Program-made: the position numbers and the translations under genes | Shown here: one piece after another, positions 53,881 to 63,377 of the stretch | Position numbering within the stretch: position 1 is the stretch's first letter | Layout: each line of letters starts with the position of its first letter | Notes under the pieces: generated by a model | Told to the model about the DNA's origin: nothing | Database searches by the model: none | Seen by the model: only the letters and a program-made list of their open reading frames with translations | DNA from: Rhodobacter sp. CZR27 | Lineage (GTDB): Bacteria; Pseudomonadota; Alphaproteobacteria; Rhodobacterales; Rhodobacteraceae | DNA length: 64,000 bases | Direction of reading: 5' to 3' | Assembly: GCF_002407205.1 (NCBI RefSeq) | Contig: NZ_CP023548.1 | Location: 2,318,501 to 2,382,500 of the forward strand

Positions 53881-55221
53881 ATGAAATATATGACAACCTA
53901 TGACGTCATGGAGAGTGCGCGCAACACCAACGAGTGGTTGGGGGCGACGGCGCGGGCCATGGCTTCCTACCCCGTGTTCGCACTGTCCATGAACCCGATG
54001 CTCGCGCTGACGGCCGCCTGGGGCGACGTGACCGAGCGGAGTTTCGCCCGAATGGTGGCGAAACCGGACTGGGGCATCCGCTCCATCGTGGGCGAGGACG
54101 GCCAGGATCACCTGGTGGACGTCAAGACCATCGTGGAAAAGCCCTTCGGCAACCTGATCCAGTTCTTCGTGCGCCGGCGACCGCCGATGGCGCGCAAGGT
54201 GCTGCTGGTCGCGCCGATGTCGGGCCACTACGCGACGCTCCTGCGCTCCACCGTGCTCAGTCTGCTGCCCGATTGTGACGTCTATATCACGGACTGGCAC
54301 AATGCACGTGACATTCCCGTGTCCGCGGGCAAGTTCGACGTCGAGGACTACACGCTCTACATCGTCGACTTCATGCGCGAGCTTGGCCCCGAGACCAACG
54401 TGATCGCGGTGTGCCAGCCCGCGCCGCTGGTGCTGGCGGCCACCGCCTATCTGGCGGGCGAGGATCCGGCGGCGCAGCCCCGCACGCTGACGCTGATCGG
54501 CGGCCCGATCGATCCGGATGCCGCCGCGACCGAGGTGACCGACTTCGGCCGTCGCGTCACCATGGGTCAGCTCGAACAGCTTGCGATCCAGCGCGTCGGC
54601 TTCAAGTACAAGGGCGCCGGCCGGCTGGTCTATCCGGGCCTCCTGCAGCTGCAGAGCTTCATCTCGATGAACATGGAGCGCCACTCCAAGGCGTTCCAGG
54701 AGCAGATCGTCCGCATCGCCCGGGGCCAGGCCTCGGATCACGACGCGCACAACCGCTTCTACGACGAATACCTCGCCGTCATGGACATGACGGCCGAGTT
54801 CTACCTGTCCACCGTCGAGCGGGTGTTCAAGAACCGAGAGATCGCCCGCAACCAGTTCGTCGTCGCCGGCAAGAAGGTGGATATCGGCGCGATCACCGAC
54901 GTGGCCGTAAAGACCGTCGAGGGCGAGAAGGACGACATCTCGGCCCCCGGCCAGTGCGTCGCCGCTCTGGACCTTCTGACCGGCCTGCCCGACAGCAAGA
55001 AGGCCCGCCACCTCGAACCCGATGCGGGCCACTACGGCATCTTCGCGGGCAAGAGCTGGCGCCTGAACATCCGCCCGCTGGTCTTGAACTTCATCGACGC
55101 GAACGCGCCGAAACCGAAGCCCAAGATCGTGCCGTCGACGGCACCGGCAACGGCGGCCCCCACGCTGGTAGCGGCCACCGTGCCGGTCGACGGTGCGGCC
55201 GGCGCCGCTCAGGCCGGCTGA
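53881..55221 (+). CDS. phaZ: Intracellular PHB depolymerase PhaZ
   Basis: A 446-residue intracellular depolymerase of the PhaZ type (PHB_depo_C). YMTTYDVMESARNTNEWLGATARAM at residues 3-27 and VLLVAPMSGHYATLLRSTV are the family's hallmarks; the likely nucleophile is the cysteine in VCQPAPLVLAA instead of a serine, with DITDWHNARDIP-like and GHYGIFAGKSWR segments following. The C-terminus is Pro/Ala-rich. It mobilises stored PHB and is divergent from phaC, so synthesis and degradation share a control region. Its last 13 bases overlap the convergent hydrolase gene. Confidence 0.94.
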   Translation: MKYMTTYDVMESARNTNEWLGATARAMASYPVFALSMNPMLALTAAWGDVTERSFARMVAKPDWGIRSIVGEDGQDHLVDVKTIVEKPFGNLIQFFVRRRPPMARKVLLVAPMSGHYATLLRSTVLSLLPDCDVYITDWHNARDIPVSAGKFDVEDYTLYIVDFMRELGPETNVIAVCQPAPLVLAATAYLAGEDPAAQPRTLTLIGGPIDPDAAATEVTDFGRRVTMGQLEQLAIQRVGFKYKGAGRLVYPGLLQLQSFISMNMERHSKAFQEQIVRIARGQASDHDAHNRFYDEYLAVMDMTAEFYLSTVERVFKNREIARNQFVVAGKKVDIGAITDVAVKTVEGEKDDISAPGQCVAALDLLTGLPDSKKARHLEPDAGHYGIFAGKSWRLNIRPLVLNFIDANAPKPKPKIVPSTAPATAAPTLVAATVPVDGAAGAAQAG

Positions 55222-55958
55222 AGCAGGTCCTCCACCGCTTGCTCGATCAGCCCGAGACATTCGGGCGTCGAGAAGCGGTGGTCCGCCCCCTTCACCAGCA
55301 GCAGCCTGATGTCGGGCCCCTCGGCATGGCCGAGCAGGCGCAGCGCGACCTCCTGCGGCACGTCGGTATCCGCCGTGCCCTGCAGCAGCCGCACCGGAAA
55401 CGGCAGGTCAAGCCGTTCCCGCAGCACGAGGCGGGTGCGGCCCTCCTCGATCAGCCGGCGGGTGATGATGTAGGGCTCGTCCGAGTAATCCGAGGGCAGC
55501 GCCACCCTGCGCTCGCGCTCCAGTTCCGCGCGCTGGTCGGGCGTGAAGCCCTGCCACATGCTGTCCTCGGTGAAGTCGGGCGCCGCGGCGATGCCGACGA
55601 GGCCCGCGATGCGGTCGGGCATCTCCCGGGCCAGCAGCAGCGAGATCCAGCCGCCCATCGACGAGCCGACCAGCAGGATCGGCCCCGCGACGAGGCCGAT
55701 CACCGCGCGGGCATCCTCGAACCAGTCGCCGATGGCGCCCTCGAGGAAATCGCCGCCCGACGAGCCATGGCCGGAATAGTCGAAGCGCAGGAAGGCGCGG
55801 CCCGTCGTCTCGGCCCAGCGCTGCAGATGGAGCGCCTTCGTGCCCTCCATGTCGGACCTGAAGCCGCCGCAGAACACCACGCAGGGGCCCGTGCCATCGG
55901 TCAGGCGATACGCGATGCGCCGCCCCTGCGGCGTGACGAGAAAGCTCGGCTCGGTCAT
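55209..55958 (-). CDS. Alpha/beta hydrolase (serine hydrolase)
   Basis: A 249-residue soluble hydrolase with nucleophile serine in GSSMGGWISLLLA, oxyanion-loop segment VVFCGGFRSDMEGTKA and a final GADHRFS carrying the catalytic histidine; the acid is in TADTDVP. The pattern resembles small acyl-esterases/thioesterases (ABHD10-like). AAGGGAG sits six bases before the ATG at 55958; the adjacent ATG at 55964 would have none. Overlap with the phaZ 3' end is 13 bases. A role in hydroxybutyrate oligomer or thioester turnover is possible but not shown. Confidence 0.85.
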   Translation of the reverse strand: MTEPSFLVTPQGRRIAYRLTDGTGPCVVFCGGFRSDMEGTKALHLQRWAETTGRAFLRFDYSGHGSSGGDFLEGAIGDWFEDARAVIGLVAGPILLVGSSMGGWISLLLAREMPDRIAGLVGIAAAPDFTEDSMWQGFTPDQRAELERERRVALPSDYSDEPYIITRRLIEEGRTRLVLRERLDLPFPVRLLQGTADTDVPQEVALRLLGHAEGPDIRLLLVKGADHRFSTPECLGLIEQAVEDLLQPA

Positions 55959-56111
55959 GGTCATCTCCCTTTGCTTCTCCCGCATAGCAAAGCCGCCATG
56001 CCGCGGCCACCCGAGCGTTGACTTCCCGCCCTCGGCGGCGCAGAAGCGGCCGGCACTTGAACCCGCAACCGGGCGCATTCGTAGGCGCCAAACCGACGAG
56101 GAGAGCCAGCC

Positions 56112-58052
56112 ATGGCCCAGATTTCCCTCACATTTCCCGATGGCAACGTCCGCGAGTTTCCCGCGGGCAGCACCCCTGCCGACGTGGCGGCCTCGATCTC
56201 GACCTCGCTCGGGAAAAAGGCGATCTCGGCCAGCGTGGACGGCAAGCACTACGACCTGCAGTGGCCGATCGAGGCGGACGCGAAGATCGCGATCCACACG
56301 ATGGCCGACGAGGCGCAGGCGCTGGAACTGATCCGCCACGACCTCGCCCATATCATGGCCCGCGCCGTGCAGGAGCTGTGGCCCGACGTGAAGGTCACCA
56401 TCGGCCCGGTCGTTGCGAACGGCTGGTATTACGACTTCGACCGCGAGGAGCACTTCACGCCCGAGGATCTCGGCGCGATCGAGAAGCGGATGAAGGAGAT
56501 CATCAACGCCCGCGACGCGGTGAAGACCGAGACATGGGACCGCGACCGCGCCATCGCCCATTACGAAGGCCGCGGCGAGAACTTCAAGGTCGAGCTGGTT
56601 CAGGCGATCCCCGCCGACCAGCAGATCCGCATGTATTGGCACGGGAACTGGCAGGACCTCTGCCGCGGCCCGCACCTGCAGCACACGGGGCAGGTTCCGG
56701 CCGATGCCTTCAAGCTGATGTCGGTGGCGGGCGCCTACTGGCGCGGCGACAGCAACAACAAGCAGCTTCAGCGCATCTACGGCGTGGCCTTCAAGACCCG
56801 CGACGAGCTGAAGGCCTATCTCCACATGCTGGAAGAGGCCGCCAAGCGCGACCACCGCAAGCTCGGCCGCGAGATGGAGCTGTTCCACCTGCAGGAAGAA
56901 GCCCCCGGCATGGTGTTCTGGCACCCGAACGGCTGGCAGATCTACCGCACGCTGGAAGACTACATGCGCGGCCGCCTGCGCAAGGCGGGCTACAAGGAGA
57001 TCCGCACCCCGCAGGTGGTGGACCGGAAGCTCTGGGAAGCCTCGGGCCACTGGGAGGCCTACAAGGAGAACATGTTCATCGTCGAGGTCGAGGAGGAGCA
57101 TGCCAAGGAAAAGCGCATCAACGCGCTGAAGCCGATGAACTGCCCCTGCCACGTACAGGTCTACAACCAGGGCCTGAAGTCCTACCGCGACCTGCCACTG
57201 CGGCTGGCCGAGTTCGGCTCGTGCCACCGCTACGAATCGTCAGGGAGCATGCACGGGCTGATGCGCGTCCGCGGCTTCACGCAGGACGATGCCCACATCT
57301 TCTGCACCGAGGACCAGATCGAGAGCGAATGCGCCGCGTTCATCGAACTCCTATCCAGCGTCTACAAGGACCTCGGCTTCGACAGCTTCGAGATCAAGCT
57401 GTCCACCCGCCCCGAGGTCCGCATCGGCTCGGACGAAGCCTGGGACAAGGTCGAGACCGCCCTTGAGAACGCGATCAAGAAGGTCGGCTGCGCCTACGAG
57501 ATCGACCCCGGCGAGGGCGCCTTCTACGGGCCGAAGCTCGACTTCAAGCTGACCGACGCCATCGGGCGCAAGTGGCAGTGCGGGACCTTCCAGGTCGACC
57601 CGAACCTGCCCACCCGCCTCGGCGCGGAATACATCGGCGAGGACGGTGCGAAGCATCGGCCCTACATGCTGCACCGCGCGATCCTCGGCAGCTTCGAGCG
57701 GTTCATCGGCATCCTGATCGAGAACTACGCCGGCAAGCTGCCGTTCTGGCTCGCACCGCGGCAGGTGGTGGTGGCCTCGATCGTCTCGGACGCCGATGCC
57801 TATGTGGCCGAGGTCGTGGCGGCGCTGCGGGCCCGCGGTGTGCGCGCCGAGGCGGATACGCGGAACGAGAAGATCAACTACAAGGTCCGCGAGCATTCGG
57901 TCGGCAAGGTGCCGGTGATCCTGGCCATCGGCATGCAGGAGGTCGAGGCCCGCAGCGTGTCGGTCCGGCGGCTGGGCGAGACCCGGACAGAGTCGCTGCC
58001 ACTTGATCAGGTGGTCGAGACGCTGGCCGCGGATGCCCGCATTCCGGGCTGA
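56112..58052 (+). CDS. thrS: Threonyl-tRNA synthetase
   Basis: A 646-residue class II synthetase charging tRNA-Thr. Domain order: TGS (1-60), editing domain with HDLAH at 76-80 and CRGPH (zinc/editing pocket), catalytic core with zinc ligand in [10 protein letters not shown], motif 2 [24 protein letters not shown] (split at residue 374-398), motif 3 [15 protein letters not shown], and anticodon-binding domain ([11 protein letters not shown] onward). Full length. GAGGAGAG is found upstream of the ATG. I see no T-box or leader peptide in the short divergent gap. Confidence 0.97.
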   Translation: MAQISLTFPDGNVREFPAGSTPADVAASISTSLGKKAISASVDGKHYDLQWPIEADAKIAIHTMADEAQALELIRHDLAHIMARAVQELWPDVKVTIGPVVANGWYYDFDREEHFTPEDLGAIEKRMKEIINARDAVKTETWDRDRAIAHYEGRGENFKVELVQAIPADQQIRMYWHGNWQDLCRGPHLQHTGQVPADAFKLMSVAGAYWRGDSNNKQLQRIYGVAFKTRDELKAYLHMLEEAAKRDHRKLGREMELFHLQEEAPGMVFWHPNGWQIYRTLEDYMRGRLRKAGYKEIRTPQVVDRKLWEASGHWEAYKENMFIVEVEEEHAKEKRINALKPMNCPCHVQVYNQGLKSYRDLPLRLAEFGSCHRYESSGSMHGLMRVRGFTQDDAHIFCTEDQIESECAAFIELLSSVYKDLGFDSFEIKLSTRPEVRIGSDEAWDKVETALENAIKKVGCAYEIDPGEGAFYGPKLDFKLTDAIGRKWQCGTFQVDPNLPTRLGAEYIGEDGAKHRPYMLHRAILGSFERFIGILIENYAGKLPFWLAPRQVVVASIVSDADAYVAEVVAALRARGVRAEADTRNEKINYKVREHSVGKVPVILAIGMQEVEARSVSVRRLGETRTESLPLDQVVETLAADARIPG

Positions 58053-58080
58053 GTCGCCCGATCGGCAAGAACCTGCTCAT

Positions 58081-58124
58081 CGCGGCCCGGAGTGCCCCCG
58101 ATCGGGGACCCACCCCGGGCCGCG
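58081..58124 (+). terminator. Branched GC hairpin after thrS, putative terminator
   Basis: CGCGGCCCGG (58081-58090) pairs with CCGGGCCGCG (58115-58124); inside lies the palindrome CCCCGATCGGGG (58096-58107). The structure begins 28 bases after the thrS stop. No U-tract follows, so it may be a Rho-dependent or RNA-stabilising end. Confidence 0.5.
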
Positions 58125-58553
58125 CGCGTTAAGTGCATGCTTTCGCGTCCTTCGCTGGCACGCGAACAGGCCATCGGCCGGCGGCCCATCCCGGCGAACC
58201 TGCGGTTTCCCGCAATCGCAGAGCCTTATCAACCCCTTGGCAAGACTTTGGTCGTAGATGCCGCGGCAATTCGTCTACTGCGCAGCCGGCGCGCAGAGGC
58301 TAGGTAAATGAGAGAAGCTGCAGGTCCGATGTCCCCAACCTGCTCGCATTGAACTTTTGCCCGCGCGTCGAACAAATGCTTGTTCTACGTGACTTTTCTT
58401 TGCCGCTTGATTTTCGGCGGCGCTTTGGCATCCTTTCGCACGTGACAACAGACGTTCTGACGCTTTCCTGTTTCCAGGGCATACGCGGAGAACCTGGATG
58501 CACGGCTCGCGGCAATGTCGCCGCGGGTGAAGGCTGACGAAGGGAGAGACGGA
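58125..58553. other. Long non-coding gap between thrS and the cold-shock gene
   Basis: Beyond the thrS hairpin, about 430 bases have no convincing gene. From about 58310 to 58480 the composition becomes markedly less GC-rich than the surrounding genes (runs such as TTTTCTTTG and CTTTCCTGTTTCC), suggesting the promoter and long 5' leader that cold-shock genes usually carry. I find no tRNA T-loop (GGTTCRANNC) signature, and short frames here have atypical codon use. A small RNA cannot be excluded. Confidence 0.5.
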
Positions 58554-58760
58554 ATGCCGACGGGCACCGTAAAATGGTTCAATAGTACGAAGGGCTTTGG
58601 CTTCATCGCTCCGGATGATGGCGGCAAGGACGTGTTCGTCCACATCTCGGCGGTCGAACGCGCAGGCCTCAAAGGGCTCAGCGACAATCAGAAAATCGGT
58701 TACGAACTGCAGTCCGGTCGCGACGGCCGGTCCTCGGCGGGGGACCTGAGGCTGCTGTAA
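58554..58760 (+). CDS. Cold-shock protein (CspA family)
   Basis: A 68-residue nucleic-acid-binding beta-barrel protein. RNA-binding motifs RNP1 KGFGFI (13-18) and RNP2 VFVHIS (27-32) are perfect, and the chain starts MPTGTVKWFNSTKG. It binds single-stranded RNA or DNA, melting secondary structure at low temperature or in stress. AAGGGAGAG precedes the ATG; earlier in-frame starts are rejected. The long leader upstream is consistent with post-transcriptional control, as in other csp genes. Confidence 0.95.
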   Translation: MPTGTVKWFNSTKGFGFIAPDDGGKDVFVHISAVERAGLKGLSDNQKIGYELQSGRDGRSSAGDLRLL

Positions 58761-58812
58761 CGCGGCGCAGCACAAGTGATTCCGAGGCAGCCTGCCAATC
58801 CGCGGGCTGTTC

Positions 58813-59139
58813 TCACCCGAGAAGGCGGCGCTGCACGCCCGCATCCCATCCCAGCAAGAGCATGTCGCCATCCCGGATCACCGGCCGCTTCATCAGCGTC
58901 GGCTGCGCCGCGATCTGCGCCTCGGGCTCGGAGGCCTTCAGCCAGTCCGAAAGGCCTCGCCAGGTGGTCGACTGCCGGTTCACCAGCGCATCGCCGAACT
59001 CCGCCACAAGCTCGGCGATCTCGGTTTCCGACAGCGGCTTCGCCCGCACGTCGCGGAACTCCACGCTGCGGCCTGCCGCCTCCAGCGCCTTGATCGCCTT
59101 CTTGCAGGTGTCGCAGGTGGAAATGCCGTAGAGGATCAT
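58813..59139 (-). CDS. ArsC/Spx-family protein (YffB-like)
   Basis: A 108-residue thioredoxin-fold protein. ILYGISTCDTCKKAIKAL at the start has a C9-x2-C12 pair; the second half (STTWRGLSDWLKA, PTLMKRPVIRDGD) fits the ArsC/Spx/YffB family. The lysine/arginine in KRPV, central to ArsC fold, is present, but there is no arsenical context, so a glutathione-dependent reductase role is only a family inference. It is last in the thyA-folA-DUF2177 direction. Confidence 0.87.
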   Translation of the reverse strand: MILYGISTCDTCKKAIKALEAAGRSVEFRDVRAKPLSETEIAELVAEFGDALVNRQSTTWRGLSDWLKASEPEAQIAAQPTLMKRPVIRDGDMLLLGWDAGVQRRLLG

Positions 59140-59205
59140 GGTCGCGCCGTCCGTGGTCGTGGGTCCGCCGAGTCATGCCACATCCGCGCGGCGGCGCAAG
59201 CCACC

Positions 59206-59610
59206 TCAGGCAGGGACAACGAGACGTGTGACCGCGACGCCCACGGCGGCCGAGACCGCGGTCAGCACCGCACCCCAGGTCAGGTCGACCGCCACCATGG
59301 CCGGGTGCCAATCGCGCATGATGGTGTAGCTGGTCAGTTCGTAGGTGCCGTAGGCCACGGCACCCAGCACCGCCCCGCCCGCCAGCGCCTGCAGCACAGT
59401 GCCCTCGCGCAGGGCGGGCCAGGAGACCAGCCAGACCACCCCCGCGACATAGCCGAGGTAGAACAGCGCCGCCGGCAACATCCGCGGGCTGTCGAGCATC
59501 AGTGGCCCGATATGCGCCTGAAACAGCGGCTTCATCACGCGCGACAGCATCAGGGCGTCGAGTCCGAGGAAGACGAGGGCGGTGACGATGTAGAGGATGG
59601 CCAGACTCAT
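59206..59610 (-). CDS. DUF2177 membrane protein
   Basis: A 134-residue integral membrane protein with four predicted helices. It begins LAILYIVTALVFLGLDALML and has YELTSYTIMRDW and a final VDLTWGAVLTAVSAAVGV, the conserved features of DUF2177. Function unknown. It follows folA by 36 bases on the same strand. Confidence 0.9.
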   Translation of the reverse strand: MSLAILYIVTALVFLGLDALMLSRVMKPLFQAHIGPLMLDSPRMLPAALFYLGYVAGVVWLVSWPALREGTVLQALAGGAVLGAVAYGTYELTSYTIMRDWHPAMVAVDLTWGAVLTAVSAAVGVAVTRLVVPA

Positions 59611-59646
59611 GCGCGCGATGCTCCCTGATGTGCCGTCGGGCCAGTA

Positions 59647-60126
59647 TCAGCGCCGCCGCAGGTATTCGTAAAGCTCGCATCCGGGCGCGTCGCGGCGCAA
59701 CTCCATTCGCGCGGCACAGTGCCACTCGTCCGCGTCGAAGTCGGGGAAGAAGGTGTCGGCGCCCTCGACCTCCAGATCGACCTCGGTCACCAGCAGCCGG
59801 TCGGCCAGAGGCAGGTGCCCGGCGAAGATGCGCGCCCCGCCGATCGAGTAGATCCGCGCATGCCCCGCCGCGCGCGCCGCCGGGATGGCCGCCTCGAACG
59901 AGGTGAACAGCGCCTCGCCCTCGCCCCGCCCGGAGGTCACGACGATGTTCATCCGCCGCGGCAGCGGGCGCTTCGGCAGGCTTTCCCAGGTGCGTCGGCC
60001 CATGATCACCGCGCCGCCCAGTGTCTCGCGCTGGAAGAAGGCCAGGTCCTCGGGCGCGTGCCACGGGATCGTGCCATCCTTGCCGATCGCGCCTCCCCTC
60101 GCGCGGGCAACCACAAGCGTCAGCAT
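59647..60126 (-). CDS. folA: Dihydrofolate reductase
   Basis: A 159-residue NADPH enzyme reducing dihydrofolate to tetrahydrofolate. The motifs IGKDGTIPWHAPEDLAFF (catalytic acid and substrate loop), VIMGRRTWESLP and YSIGGARIFAG (nucleotide site) are all present. It overlaps the thyA stop by one base (TGATG), so the two enzymes of the thymidylate cycle are made together: ThyA produces the dihydrofolate that FolA regenerates. Confidence 0.96.
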   Translation of the reverse strand: MLTLVVARARGGAIGKDGTIPWHAPEDLAFFQRETLGGAVIMGRRTWESLPKRPLPRRMNIVVTSGRGEGEALFTSFEAAIPAARAAGHARIYSIGGARIFAGHLPLADRLLVTEVDLEVEGADTFFPDFDADEWHCAARMELRRDAPGCELYEYLRRR

Positions 60127-61022
60127 CAGACGGCGACCTCCGCGGCAATGGGGGGATGCGGGTCATAGCTTTCCACGGCGAAATCCTCGATCCGGTAATC
60201 GTCAATGCTCGCGGCGCGGCGCACCAGCCGCATGCTGGGCCAGTCGCGGGGCTTGCGCGAGATCTGCTCGCGCGCCTGATCGAGGTGGTTCAGGTAGAGA
60301 TGGGTATCGCCCCCCACCCAGACCAGCTCGCCCGGCCGCAGGCCCGCCTGATCGGCAAGCATCAGAAGCAGCGCGGCCGCGCCGACGAAGTTGAACGGCG
60401 CGCCGAGCAGCAGGTCCACCGAGCGCTGGTAGAGCAGCCCGTTCAAACGCCCGTCCGAGGTCACGTGATACTGATAGACCATGTGGCAGGGCGGCAGCGC
60501 CATGGCGCCGACCTCGGCCACGTTCCAGGCGTGGAACAGCATCCGCCGGCTCGAGGGGTTCTGGCGCAGCGTATCGATCAGTCCCGCGATCTGGTCATGC
60601 TCCTGCCCGTCGGGTCCAAGCCACCGCCGCCACTGCTTGCCGTAGACGGGGCCCAGCTCGCCCCAGCGCGCCGCAAAGGCCTCGTCCTCGACGATGCGCC
60701 GCTCGAACTCGGCCTGAGAGATGTTCTCGCCCGTTTCGCGCCGATAGCTGGCCAGCGGCCAATCGGTCCAGATCCGCACATTCTGCTGCAGCAGCGGCCG
60801 GAGGTTGGTGCCGCCGGTCAGGAACCAGAGCATCTCCTTCACCGCGGTCTTCCACCAGACCTTCTTGGTGGTCAGGATCGGCGCGCGACCCTCGGACAGG
60901 TCGAACCGCAGCATGGCGCCGAAGACCGAAAGCGTCCCCACCCCCGTCCGGTCGATCCGCCGGTCGCCCCGCTCCAGCACATGCGAGAGCAGGTCGAGAT
61001 ACTGCTGTTCGGGATGTGTCAT
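60126..61022 (-). CDS. thyA: Thymidylate synthase
   Basis: A 298-residue enzyme methylating dUMP to dTMP with methylene-tetrahydrofolate. The catalytic cysteine is in MALPPCHMVYQYH, the dUMP-binding arginine pair in PSSRRMLFHAWN, and LYQRSVDLLLGAPFNFVG and the YRIEDFAVESYDPHP terminus are normal. It is somewhat longer than the 264-residue E. coli protein because of an insert around 95-130. First gene of the operon with folA. The start at 61022 is the family start. Confidence 0.96.
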   Translation of the reverse strand: MTHPEQQYLDLLSHVLERGDRRIDRTGVGTLSVFGAMLRFDLSEGRAPILTTKKVWWKTAVKEMLWFLTGGTNLRPLLQQNVRIWTDWPLASYRRETGENISQAEFERRIVEDEAFAARWGELGPVYGKQWRRWLGPDGQEHDQIAGLIDTLRQNPSSRRMLFHAWNVAEVGAMALPPCHMVYQYHVTSDGRLNGLLYQRSVDLLLGAPFNFVGAAALLLMLADQAGLRPGELVWVGGDTHLYLNHLDQAREQISRKPRDWPSMRLVRRAASIDDYRIEDFAVESYDPHPPIAAEVAV

Positions 61023-61188
61023 GCCCGTTGTCCTGCCGCCGCGAGGTGCCCCGTCCCGCCGGGAATGACGGACATGCGCGTGCAGGTCAAGGACTGCCGG
61101 AACCGGCCCCGGCAGCGCGCGTGCATCAGGCGGCGGTTTCCTTTCCGCCTCGCCATGCTAGCTTCCCGCTCGCAACAGGAGGGCCGTC

Positions 61189-61617
61189 ATGCAGATCAGA
61201 TACCTTCACACCATGGTCCGGGTTCTGGACCTGGACAAGACCATCGCCTTCTTCCGCCTCCTCGGCCTCGAGGAGACGCGGAGGACAGAGAGCGAACAGG
61301 GCCGCTTCACCCTCGTCTTCATGGCGCCGCCGGGACAGCCGGACTGTCCGGTGGAGCTGACCTACAACTGGGACGGCGACGAGGGCCTGCCCTCGGACAG
61401 CCGGCACTTCGGCCACCTCGCCTACGGGGTCGAGGACATCTACACGATGTGCGCCCATCTGCAGGCGAACGGCGTGACGATCAACCGACCGCCGCGCGAC
61501 GGGCGCATGGCCTTCGTGCGCAGCCCCGACAATGTCTCGGTCGAGCTTCTGCAGATCGGCGATGCCCTGCCCCCGGCCGAGCCCTGGAGCTCGATGCCCA
61601 ACACCGGTCACTGGTAG
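61189..61617 (+). CDS. gloA: Lactoylglutathione lyase (glyoxalase I)
   Basis: A 142-residue metalloenzyme converting the methylglyoxal-glutathione hemithioacetal to S-lactoylglutathione. The vicinal-oxygen-chelate signature YLHTMVRVLDLDKTIAFF, the KGLGLEETRR-type strand (LLGLEETRRTES), HFGHLAYGVEDIY and NVSVELLQIG supply the metal ligands (His/Glu). A GGAGG site precedes the ATG. The stop abuts the convergent ribD stop with no gap. Confidence 0.94.
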   Translation: MQIRYLHTMVRVLDLDKTIAFFRLLGLEETRRTESEQGRFTLVFMAPPGQPDCPVELTYNWDGDEGLPSDSRHFGHLAYGVEDIYTMCAHLQANGVTINRPPRDGRMAFVRSPDNVSVELLQIGDALPPAEPWSSMPNTGHW

Positions 61618-62706
61618 TCAGAGCGGCCGCCAGCGGGCCAGGACATCCACGCCCACCGCCTCGACCGACGCCAGCTCAAAGGCTGGCGCTTCGGCCAGGT
61701 GCAGAAGGTGCAGCGGCCCCATCGCCGCGCGCCCCTCGGCGCCGATCAGCTTGCCGGCCATGAAGCTCACCAGTTCGTCGCAGAGACCGGCGCGCACCAG
61801 ACCGGCGGCGAGCGTGGCGCCGCCCTCGCAGAACACCCGCGTCAGCCCCTCGGCCGCCAGCCGCCGCAGCACCGAGCGCAGGTCGAGGCCCTGAGGCCCC
61901 GCCTCGCACTCAAGAAGCAGTGCGCCGGCGGCCTGCCACGCCTCCCGCGCCTCCGGCGGCGCGTCCGGCCCATGGCAGAGCCAGACCGGCACATGCCGCG
62001 CCGTGCGGCCCAGACGGCTTTCCGGGGTGTGGCGAAGCCGGCTGTCGATCACGATCCGCACCGGCTGGTGCGCCGAGCCCATCTCGCGCACCGAAAGATC
62101 AGGATCGTCGGCCAGCGCCGTGCCGGAGCCGACCAGCACCGCATCGTGCCGCATCCGCATCGCATGAACCGCACGACGCGCGACGGCACCGGTGATCCAG
62201 CGGCTCTCGCCCGAGGCGGTGGCGATGCGGCCATCCGCGGTCGCGGCCAGCTTCAGCGTCAGGAACGGAAGCCCCTCGGTCACGCGCTTCAGGAAACCCG
62301 CGTTCAGGCGGCGCGCTTCGGCCTCCATCACGCGCTCGGTCACCGGAATGCCCGCGGCGCGCAGCATGGCGTGGCCCTGCCCCGCCACGCGGGAGTCGGG
62401 ATCGCCGGTGGCAGTGACCACGCGCGCCACGCCCGCGGCGATCAGCGCCTCGGCGCAGGGCGGCGTGCGGCCGTGATGGGCGCAGGGTTCCAGCGTGACA
62501 TAGGCCGTGGCGCCCAGTGCCGCCGCGCCGGCCTGCGCCAGCGCCACCGTCTCGGCATGCGGGCGCCCGCCCGGCTGGGTCCAACCGCGGCCGACGATCC
62601 GTCCGCCCTTAACGATCACGCAGCCCACGGCCGGGTTCGGCCAGGTCCGCCCCAGCCCGCGCGCGCCCAGCGCCAGCGCATGGGCCATGTGGACGCTGTC
62701 GGTCAC
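61618..62706 (-). CDS. ribD: Bifunctional riboflavin deaminase/reductase
   Basis: A 362-residue enzyme: N-terminal deaminase (zinc site HAE at 50-52 with Cys75 and Cys84 in the [12 protein letters not shown] motif) and C-terminal reductase domain ([44 protein letters not shown]). It performs the deamination and side-chain reduction steps of riboflavin synthesis. It overlaps nrdR by four bases; nrdR-ribD is the common alphaproteobacterial order. A proline/arginine-rich end is normal. Confidence 0.96.
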   Translation of the reverse strand: MTDSVHMAHALALGARGLGRTWPNPAVGCVIVKGGRIVGRGWTQPGGRPHAETVALAQAGAAALGATAYVTLEPCAHHGRTPPCAEALIAAGVARVVTATGDPDSRVAGQGHAMLRAAGIPVTERVMEAEARRLNAGFLKRVTEGLPFLTLKLAATADGRIATASGESRWITGAVARRAVHAMRMRHDAVLVGSGTALADDPDLSVREMGSAHQPVRIVIDSRLRHTPESRLGRTARHVPVWLCHGPDAPPEAREAWQAAGALLLECEAGPQGLDLRSVLRRLAAEGLTRVFCEGGATLAAGLVRAGLCDELVSFMAGKLIGAEGRAAMGPLHLLHLAEAPAFELASVEAVGVDVLARWRPL

Positions 62707-63170
62707 TCTTCCGGGGCGTGGGCGGGGCGCAGCTCGGACACGAACTTGTCGAAGTCGTCCGCCGCCTGGAAGTTCTTGTAGACGCTCGCGAACCGGACGT
62801 AGGCCACGGTGTCGATCCGCGCGAGGCTCTCCATCACGATCTCGCCGATCACCTTCGAGGGGATGTCGGTATCGCCAAGGCTTTCCAGCCGCCGCACGAT
62901 CCCCGAGATCATCTGGTCGATGCGCTCGGGCTCGATCGGGCGCTTCTGCATGGCGATCCGGATCGAGCGTTCGAGCTTCGTGCGGTCGAAATCCTCGCGC
63001 TTGCCCGAGGACTTGATCACCACGAGGTCGCGCAGCTGCACCCGCTCGTAGGTGGTGAAGCGGCCGCCGCAGGCCGGGCAGAACCGGCGCCGGCGGATCG
63101 AGACGTGATCCTCGGCGGGACGGCTATCCTTCACTTGCGTGTCGATGTTTCCGCAGAACGGACAGCGCAT
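62703..63170 (-). CDS. nrdR: NrdR, ribonucleotide reductase transcriptional repressor
   Basis: A 155-residue ATP/dATP-sensing repressor. Zinc-ribbon cysteines C3, C6, C31 and C34 (CPFC...CPAC) lead into the ATP-cone domain beginning [23 protein letters not shown]. It represses nrd operons by binding NrdR boxes. The ATG at 63170 (MRCPFC) has GGGAGAG upstream; a longer reading to 63185 is rejected. A perfect DnaA box lies 43 bases upstream of the start. Overlaps ribD. Confidence 0.96.
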   Translation of the reverse strand: MRCPFCGNIDTQVKDSRPAEDHVSIRRRRFCPACGGRFTTYERVQLRDLVVIKSSGKREDFDRTKLERSIRIAMQKRPIEPERIDQMISGIVRRLESLGDTDIPSKVIGEIVMESLARIDTVAYVRFASVYKNFQAADDFDKFVSELRPAHAPEE

Positions 63171-63212
63171 CCGTCTCTCCCTCAAGCCTCGATCCGGGGG
63201 GTCGCCCTCTCG

Positions 63213-63221
63213 TTATCCACA
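63213..63221. promoter_or_regulatory. Perfect DnaA-box sequence upstream of nrdR
   Basis: TTATCCACA, the consensus DnaA box, lies 43 bases before the nrdR start in the gap divergent to the dienelactone hydrolase gene. About one such nine-base word is expected by chance per 130 kb of random sequence on both strands, fewer in GC-rich DNA. Confidence 0.4.
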
Positions 63222-63377
63222 AGACCATAGCCAGAGCCCGAGGGGTTGCACAGCGGAAATCGCCCGGCCCCAGATGAGGGGTTGCCGCTGTGTCCTTGCG
63301 GACTCATGACGCATCCGTGAAGCGGAAAACGACGCATGCGCGGCTAAGCTTTCCGGCACAAGCACAGGGAGGACGCC

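Noticed and set aside
55982..56111. T-box or leader peptide controlling thrS
   Set aside because: The gap is too short and lacks the T-box sequence and threonine-rich frame; T-boxes are rare in this group.
58125..58553. tRNA or other stable RNA gene
   Set aside because: No T-loop signature or cloverleaf pairing; short frames such as 58092-58307 also lack coding character.
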